Assembly: GCF_017876495.1 (NCBI RefSeq)
Contig: NZ_JAGIOB010000001.1
Coordinates: 682,001 to 746,000 of the forward strand
DNA: 64,000 bases
Reading direction: 5' to 3'
Source: Microlunatus capsulatus
GTDB taxonomy: Bacteria; Actinomycetota; Actinomycetes; Propionibacteriales; Propionibacteriaceae
The notes under the pieces are model-generated. The model made no database searches, was not told where the DNA came from, and saw nothing but the letters and a program-made list of their open reading frames with translations. Shown here piece by piece: positions 59,274-64,000 of this stretch. The first letter of the stretch is position 1; each line of letters opens with the position of its first letter. A program made the translations under genes and the position numbers.

Positions 59274-60502
59274 GCGGGCGGCACGCCTGGGTCGACGCCT
59301 CCGCCGGCGTCGCGGGCGACATGCTGCTGGGCGCCCTCGTCGACGCCGGCGCCGACCTGGCGCAGGTCCAGGCCGCCGTCGACGCGGTCGTGCCCGGGGC
59401 GGTCCGGCTGGTCGCGCACGGCGTGCTGCGGGCCGGCCAGTCGGGCACCAAGGTCGACGTCGAGGTGCTCACCGACGACCTGCCGCACCGGCACTGGAGC
59501 GAGATCCGGACGATGGTCACCGACGCCGACCTGCCGGAGCGGACGCGGGCCCGGGTGCTGGCCACCTTCGGCCGGCTCGCCGACGCCGAGGCCCGGGTGC
59601 ACGGCACCAGCCCCGAGGACGTGCACTTCCACGAGGTGGGCGCCCTGGACTCGATCGCCGACGTGGTCGGCGTCTGCGCGGCCCTCGAGCTGCTGGACGT
59701 GGCCACCCTCAGCGCCGGCCCGGTGGCCGTCGGGTCGGGCCGGATCCGCACCGCGCACGGCGACATCGGCGTGCCGGTGCCCGCCGTCGTTCAGCTCTCC
59801 ACCGGCAAGCGGGTGCTGGCCGGCGGCCGGGGCGAGCTGGCCACCCCCACCGGGATGGCCCTCGTGGTGGCCCTCAGCGAGCGCGACGAGGACCTGCCGG
59901 CGATGGTCGTCGACGGCGCGGGCGCCGGGGCGGGCACCAAGGACTTCCCCGACCGGCCGAACCTCACGCGGGTGCTGCTGGGCGCGACGGCCGCGGTCGC
60001 CGCCCCGGCCCCGGACGGCGACCGGGTGACGGTCCTCGAGGCCAACGTCGACGACCTCGACCCGCGGCTGTGGCCCGGGGTGCTGGACCGGCTGCTGACC
60101 GGCGGCGCCCTGGACGCCTGGCTGGTGCCGGTGCTCATGAAGAAGGGCCGGCCCGCGCACACCCTCACCGTGCTGGCGCACCCGCACCGGGTGCCCGCGC
60201 TGCGCGACCTCGTCTTCGCCGAGACCTCGACGCTGGGCGTCCGCGCCGCCGACTGGACACGGACGGCGCTGCCCCGCGGCTGGGTCGACGTCGCCGTCGG
60301 CGAGCAGCCGGTGGCCGTCAAGGTGGGCCACCGCGACGGCCGCGTGGTCCGGGCCACCCCCGAGTTCGACGCGGTGGAGCGGCTCGCCGCCCGCACCGGG
60401 CGGCCGGTGCCCGACGTGCTGGCCGAGGCGACGGCGGCCGCGACGACGGCCGGTCTGGTCCCGGGCGCGCCGCTGCCCGCCGGGCTGCGGCCCGCCGTCT
60501 GA
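59270..60502 (+). CDS. larC: LarC, nickel insertase of NPN-cofactor synthesis (single ORF)
   Basis: 410-aa CTP-dependent cyclometallase that inserts nickel to complete the NPN cofactor. Starts WVDASAGVAGDMLLGALVDAG; VHFHEVGALDSIADVVG near 122-138 and VLEANVDDLDPRLW near 255-268 are conserved. In L. plantarum larC is split by a programmed frameshift; here it is continuous. It ends the larE-larB-larC operon. No larA or other NPN enzyme is in view. Confidence 0.93.
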   Translation: MSGRHAWVDASAGVAGDMLLGALVDAGADLAQVQAAVDAVVPGAVRLVAHGVLRAGQSGTKVDVEVLTDDLPHRHWSEIRTMVTDADLPERTRARVLATFGRLADAEARVHGTSPEDVHFHEVGALDSIADVVGVCAALELLDVATLSAGPVAVGSGRIRTAHGDIGVPVPAVVQLSTGKRVLAGGRGELATPTGMALVVALSERDEDLPAMVVDGAGAGAGTKDFPDRPNLTRVLLGATAAVAAPAPDGDRVTVLEANVDDLDPRLWPGVLDRLLTGGALDAWLVPVLMKKGRPAHTLTVLAHPHRVPALRDLVFAETSTLGVRAADWTRTALPRGWVDVAVGEQPVAVKVGHRDGRVVRATPEFDAVERLAARTGRPVPDVLAEATAAATTAGLVPGAPLPAGLRPAV

Positions 60503-60562
60503 GCCCGGGGAGAAGCCGCGCCGACCCGGCGCCGAGCAGCCCCGGTGGACCGCTGGTTCGGC

Positions 60563-60568
60563 TAGATT
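60563..60568 (+). promoter_or_regulatory. Possible -10 box upstream of the TelA-family gene
   Basis: TAGATT preceded by GGC; about 55-nt leader with GGAGG at 60617-60621. No clear -35. Confidence 0.35.
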
Positions 60569-60627
60569 CAGTCCCGCCGACCGGCCCTCCAGGGCCCGGC
60601 CGCGCCCCGCTCTCCTGGAGGACTCCG

Positions 60628-61866
60628 ATGACCGAGCCCACGTCCGCGCCCTCGCCGCTGGCCCCGCCCGACCCGAGCCCGCTGACGCTGTCCGTGCCGG
60701 AGCCGCCGCGCGCGGTCGCCGCCACCTCGGCCCCGGCGATGGCCCCGCAGGTCGACCCGGCGACGGTGCCGGCCCTGGACCAGAAGGTCGACGGCTTCCT
60801 CGACGCCCTGGCCACCGCGCAGACCCGGTCCCCGCAGTTCACCGCGCAGGCCGAGAACGTCCGCGCGATGGGCGACGCCGACATCCGACGGGCCGCCGAG
60901 ACCTCCAACCGGCTGCTGCAGGCTCCCGTCCGGGCGCTGCAGGAGGGCGGGCTGGCCGAGGGCTCCACCGTCGGCCGCACCCTGCTGGAGCTGCGCCGCA
61001 CCGTCGAGGAGCTCGACCCCAGCCAGGCCACCGGGGCCCGCAAGCTGCTCGGGTTCCTGCCCTTCGGCGACAAGGTCGTCGACTACTTCCGCAAGTACCA
61101 GGCGGCGCAGAGCCACCTCGACGGCATCCTGCACAGCCTGCGCAACGGCCAGGACGAGCTGACCCGCGACAACGTCGCGCTGAACATGGAGAAGCAGAAC
61201 CTGTGGGCCACCATGGGCCGGCTGAACTCCTACATCTACGTCGCCGAGCGGCTCGACGCCCGGCTGGCCGAGCAGATCGCCGCCATCGAGCTCACCGACC
61301 CGGAGCGGGCCAAGGCCCTCAGCCAGGACGTGCTGTTCTACGTCCGGCAGAAGCACCAGGACCTGCTGACCCAGCTGGCCGTGGCCATCCAGAGCTACCT
61401 GGCCATCGACGTCGTGATCAAGAACAACCTCGAGCTGATCAAGGGCGTCGACCGCGCCTCGACGACGACCGTCTCGGCCCTGCGCACGGCGGTGATCGTG
61501 GCCCAGGCGCTGAGCAGCCAGAAGCTCGTGCTGGACCAGATCGGCGCCCTCAACTCGACGACGTCGGACCTCATCCAGCGGACCTCGGAGATGATGCGCG
61601 ACAACTCGGCGCAGATCCAGCAGCAGGCCGCGTCGGCGACGATCGGGCTGCCGCAGCTGCAGGCCGCGTTCGCCAACATCTACGCGACGATGGATTCCAT
61701 CGACAGCTTCAAGGCCGCCGCCCTGGACTCGATGGCCACCACGATCGGCACCCTGGAGTCCGAGGTCGACAAGTCCCGCGCCTACCTGGACCGGGTCTCC
61801 CGCCAGGACGCCCAGCTGGCCTCCGGCGCCCTCGACCTCGACCCGGCCCCCGGTGCCGGTCGTTGA
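60628..61866 (+). CDS. TelA/KlaA family toxic-anion-resistance protein
   Basis: 412-aa TelA-type protein, mostly long helices, after a Pro-rich 50-residue start. Family stretches are LLGFLPFGDKVVDYFRKYQ near 141-159, KQNLWATMGRLNSYIYVAERLD, and DVVIKNNLELIKGVDRAS. TelA was found on tellurite-resistance plasmids, but chromosomal members are linked to membrane or antibiotic stress and their biochemistry is unclear. ATG at 60628 has GGAGG 6 nt upstream. First gene of a compact cluster with an AAA+ ATPase. Confidence 0.9.
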   Translation: MTEPTSAPSPLAPPDPSPLTLSVPEPPRAVAATSAPAMAPQVDPATVPALDQKVDGFLDALATAQTRSPQFTAQAENVRAMGDADIRRAAETSNRLLQAPVRALQEGGLAEGSTVGRTLLELRRTVEELDPSQATGARKLLGFLPFGDKVVDYFRKYQAAQSHLDGILHSLRNGQDELTRDNVALNMEKQNLWATMGRLNSYIYVAERLDARLAEQIAAIELTDPERAKALSQDVLFYVRQKHQDLLTQLAVAIQSYLAIDVVIKNNLELIKGVDRASTTTVSALRTAVIVAQALSSQKLVLDQIGALNSTTSDLIQRTSEMMRDNSAQIQQQAASATIGLPQLQAAFANIYATMDSIDSFKAAALDSMATTIGTLESEVDKSRAYLDRVSRQDAQLASGALDLDPAPGAGR

Positions 61867-61882
61867 CCGGCGGCCGGCCGTC

Positions 61883-62431
61883 ATGGGGCTGAGGGACTGG
61901 TTCGCCCGCCTCGGCGGCCGACCCGACCCCGCGCCCGGGGCCCCGGCGCGCCCCCGCACCCCCACCGCCGAGGACATCGGGGCGGCCCTGGACGGCGTCG
62001 AGCAGCTCGTCGCCGGCGGCGCCGTCCCGCCGCTGGTGCAGTCCCGGGTCCGCCGGGTCGTCGGCACGGTCCGCGACACGGTGCCGCGGCTGCGCAACCT
62101 CGGTCCCGGCAGCGCGCAGGCCTACTCCGTCGTCGCCACCGCCACCGACTACCTGCCGCAGGCGCTCAGCAACTACACCCGGCTGCCCCGCGCCTGGGCC
62201 GACTCCCGCCCCATCGAGGGCGGCAAGACCTCGCTGCTGCTGCTGGTCGACCAGCTCGACCTGCTGGCCGCGACGATGGACCAGGTCCTCGACGCCGTCG
62301 TCCGGGTGGACGCCGACGCGCTGATCGCCCACGGCCGCTTCCTGCAGGAGAAGTTCGGCCACCTCGACGCCCCGGCCCCGCTCGACGCCCCGCCCGCCCC
62401 GGGCCCGCGCAGCAGCCTGGACCTGCCGTGA
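61883..62431 (+). CDS. Unknown 182-aa protein coupled to TelA and AAA+ genes
   Basis: Soluble helical protein, no recognised domain. It begins MGLRDWFARLGG, then a Pro-rich linker and helices with LVQSRVRRVVGTVRDTVPRL and KTSLLLLVDQLDLLAATMDQVLD. ATG at 61883 is preferred over a GTG at 61853 that would overlap the telA-like gene. It overlaps the AAA+ gene (GTGA at 62428). Position between a TelA protein and an ATPase suggests an adaptor. Confidence 0.65.
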   Translation: MGLRDWFARLGGRPDPAPGAPARPRTPTAEDIGAALDGVEQLVAGGAVPPLVQSRVRRVVGTVRDTVPRLRNLGPGSAQAYSVVATATDYLPQALSNYTRLPRAWADSRPIEGGKTSLLLLVDQLDLLAATMDQVLDAVVRVDADALIAHGRFLQEKFGHLDAPAPLDAPPAPGPRSSLDLP

Positions 62432-63687
62432 GCGACGCCGGACGCCCCGACCCGGGCGGGCTGCGCGCCGTGCTGGCCGAGGCGCTGGACCGGATCGCGG
62501 CCCTGCGCGCCCAGCAGGACGGCATCCGCGCCGCCGACCCGCGCGGCAGCAGCCTCGACCTCGACCCCCTCGCCCCCCTGCTCCCCGGCGCCTTCCCCGG
62601 GATCGGCGGCCCTTCGACGGGCTCAGGGAGCGGGACCTCGGCACGGCCCGGGCCCGGGTCCCCCCGGCCTGAGCCTGGATCTCCGTGGCCTGAGCCTGGA
62701 TCTCCGTGGCCTGAGCCTGTCGAAGGCCCGTCGACGGGCTCAGGGAGCGGGACCTCCGCGCAGCCCACCGCGGCGAGCGCACCCGGCCCCACCCCCACCA
62801 CCCCTGAGCCACCCCCTGCTCGCCCGCTGGCCGAGCTGCTCGCCGAGCTGGACGCGCTGACCGGGCTGGCCGAGGTGAAGGCCGAGGTCCACCGCCAGGT
62901 GGCGGTGCTGCGGGTCGAGAAGCTGCGTGCCGAGGCGGGCCTGCGGGCCCCGACGATCACCCGGCACCTGGTCTTCGTGGGCAACCCGGGCACCGGCAAG
63001 ACGACGGTCGCCCGGCTGGTGGGCGGCATCTACCGGGCGCTCGGGCTGCTGTCCACCGGGACCCTGGTCGAGGTCGACCGCTCCGAGCTGGTGGCCGGCT
63101 ACCTCGGCCAGACGGCGACCAAGACCGCCGAGGTCGTAGCCTCGGCCGCCGGCGGCGTGCTGTTCATCGACGAGGCGTACAGCCTGGCCGGGGACCAGTA
63201 CGGCCGCGAGGCCGTCGACACGCTGGTCAAGGAGATGGAGGACCGGCGCGACGACCTCGTCCTCATCGTCGCCGGCTACCCCGACCCGATGGTCGCCTTC
63301 ATCGCCCAGAACCCCGGCCTGGCCAGCCGGTTCCGGACCACCATCGAGTTCGCCGACTACAGCGACGACGAGCTGACCGCGATCCTGCGCGGGATGGCCG
63401 CCGGCGCCGACTACGACCTGGCCGACGGCTGCGTCGAGCGCTTCACCGCCCGGCTCGCCGCCACCCCGCGCGGGCCCTCCTTCGGCAACGGCCGCTTCGC
63501 CCGCAACCTGCTGGAGGCCGCCGTCGGCCGGCACGCCTGGCGGCTGCGGGAGGTCGAGGAGCCGACGCTGGAGCAGCTGCGCACGCTCGCGCCGGAGGAC
63601 TTCGACGACGTCGCGGCCGACGCGCTGCCCGACCTGGGGCACCCGGTCGACATCACCCTCGGGCCCGACCAGGAGGAGACGCCGTGA
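62428..63687 (+). CDS. CbbX/SpoVK-type AAA+ ATPase with repeat-expanded linker
   Basis: 419-aa protein. The N-terminal 45 residues are a helix, 55-130 is a Gly/Ser/Pro linker encoded by repeat DNA, and 135-400 is one AAA+ domain: Walker A GNPGTGKTT near 190-198, Walker B VLFIDEAYSL, sensor region VIVAGYPDPM and arginine finger region NPGLASRFRTTIEF. It lacks the TPR part of EccA and any rubisco context, so it is a stand-alone remodelling ATPase. GTG at 62428; its stop overlaps the next gene. Confidence 0.87.
   Translation: MSDAGRPDPGGLRAVLAEALDRIAALRAQQDGIRAADPRGSSLDLDPLAPLLPGAFPGIGGPSTGSGSGTSARPGPGSPRPEPGSPWPEPGSPWPEPVEGPSTGSGSGTSAQPTAASAPGPTPTTPEPPPARPLAELLAELDALTGLAEVKAEVHRQVAVLRVEKLRAEAGLRAPTITRHLVFVGNPGTGKTTVARLVGGIYRALGLLSTGTLVEVDRSELVAGYLGQTATKTAEVVASAAGGVLFIDEAYSLAGDQYGREAVDTLVKEMEDRRDDLVLIVAGYPDPMVAFIAQNPGLASRFRTTIEFADYSDDELTAILRGMAAGADYDLADGCVERFTARLAATPRGPSFGNGRFARNLLEAAVGRHAWRLREVEEPTLEQLRTLAPEDFDDVAADALPDLGHPVDITLGPDQEETP
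62611..62756. repeat. Dispersed palindromic repeat plus 21-nt tandem repeat inside a gene
   Basis: CCTTCGACGGGCTCAGG at 62611-62627 recurs as TCGACGGGCTCAGG in a 26-bp exact direct repeat (62614-62639 and 62731-62756), and inverted as CCTGAGCCTGTCGAAGG at 62710-62726. Between them lie two exact 21-nt tandem units (62668-62688, 62689-62709) coding PEPGSPW. The core resembles a REP-like element common in high-GC genomes. Confidence 0.75.
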
Positions 63688-64000
63688 GCCAGCCCAGCGC
63701 CGGGACCGTGACCGCCCCGGCCCCCGCCGTCCCGGCCCCGCCGGCGGCCACCCCGGCCGTCGGCCCCGGCACCGCGCCCGCGACGACGGCCGGGGCGGAG
63801 GCCCCCCGGACGTCGTCGCTCAGCACCCCCCGTCGGCTCCAGCTGCTCAGCGCCGGGACGGTCGTGGTCGGGGTGCTCGTCGCCCTGGTCGGGGTCGTCA
63901 CCTTCGGCCTGCTGGCGCTCGTGCTGGACCGCGCCGAGTCCGACACCGAGCAGCTGGTGCGGGTGCAGTCCATCCAGACGAACCTGCTCAGCGCCGACGC
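63684..64000 (+). CDS. Membrane protein with one visible helix, cut by the window edge
   Basis: 105 residues seen, running off the right edge. A Pro/Ala-rich N-terminus (1-48) leads to a membrane helix (about 54-78, LLSAGTVVVGVLVALVGVVTFGLLALVL) and then an acidic helix, DRAESDTEQLVRVQSIQTNLLSADA, like the start of an extracellular four-helix sensory domain. GTG at 63684 overlaps the ATPase stop, with AGGAGGAG upstream. It belongs to the TelA cluster. Confidence 0.75.
   Translation, partial: MSQPSAGTVTAPAPAVPAPPAATPAVGPGTAPATTAGAEAPRTSSLSTPRRLQLLSAGTVVVGVLVALVGVVTFGLLALVLDRAESDTEQLVRVQSIQTNLLSAD

Noticed and set aside
62611-62756. CRISPR-like array
   Set aside because: Repeats are few, inside a reading frame, include inverted copies and have no regular unique spacers or cas genes.

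Overview
High-GC (roughly 75% G+C by eye) actinobacterial chromosome. WhiB7, mycoredoxin, AdnAB, UvrD2, an Rv3208-type TetR regulator and MoeZ point to Actinomycetota. The extreme GC, GTG starts and a bacterial GPP34 protein fit Geodermatophilaceae (Blastococcus, Modestobacter, Geodermatophilus), but that family call is an inference. The middle of the window has the same neighbourhood as M. tuberculosis Rv3193c-Rv3208 as I recall it (UPF0182, PDZ/Lon-like protease, DUF2342 protein, ABC1 kinase, WhiB7, UvrD2, mycoredoxin, NudC, AdnB/AdnA, alkyltransferase-like protein, MoeZ, TetR), with extra blocks inserted, notably recCBD. I saw no rRNA, tRNA, CRISPR array, insertion sequence or phage gene.

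Layout. 0-5.6 kb: partial hemerythrin-like protein, mug, GPP34 protein, a catalytic/non-catalytic M16 peptidase pair, and a PhzF-like protein ending at a perfect-palindrome terminator. 5.7-15.5 kb: UPF0182 membrane protein, PPA1309 protein, YlbL-type PDZ/Lon protease, moaE, zincin-like protein without HExxH, a MobA/DUF2064-like protein, YgjP-type peptidase, then about 550 bp without a gene that holds DnaA-box-like sites and a structured leader, a DUF5679 zinc ribbon, and a frameshifted ThiF/TOMM-like gene. 15.5-22.7 kb: ABC1 kinase, a 131-bp inverted-repeat element, whiB7 with uORF, attenuator and a WhiB7-type promoter, uvrD2, TetR and a hydrolase-like protein, mycoredoxin, HAD phosphatase. 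22.8-41 kb: recC-recB-recD, NCS2 purine permease, nudC and adnB/adnA, so two complete end-resection machines and UvrD2 lie within 23 kb. 41-52 kb: a membrane protein plus beta-propeller pair, serB, pirin, DUF427, alkyltransferase-like protein, cold-shock protein, moeZ, an APH-like kinase, a LigD-type polymerase domain and TetR.

52-57.6 kb: DUF4037 protein and a sugar-type ABC importer (binding protein, permease, ATPase) divergent from a LacI regulator, with two matching operators in the shared intergenic region. 57.7-60.5 kb: larE-larB-larC, which make the nickel-pincer nucleotide cofactor, with no larA nearby. 60.6-64 kb: a translationally coupled cluster of TelA-family protein, an unknown 182-aa protein, a CbbX/SpoVK-type AAA+ ATPase whose linker contains dispersed-repeat DNA, and a membrane protein cut by the window edge.

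Many genes here have a TANNNT-like -10 box ending 6-7 nt before the start codon and no Shine-Dalgarno sequence. They are probably leaderless, and this was used to choose several starts. Inside operons, GTGA/ATGA overlaps between stop and start are the rule.
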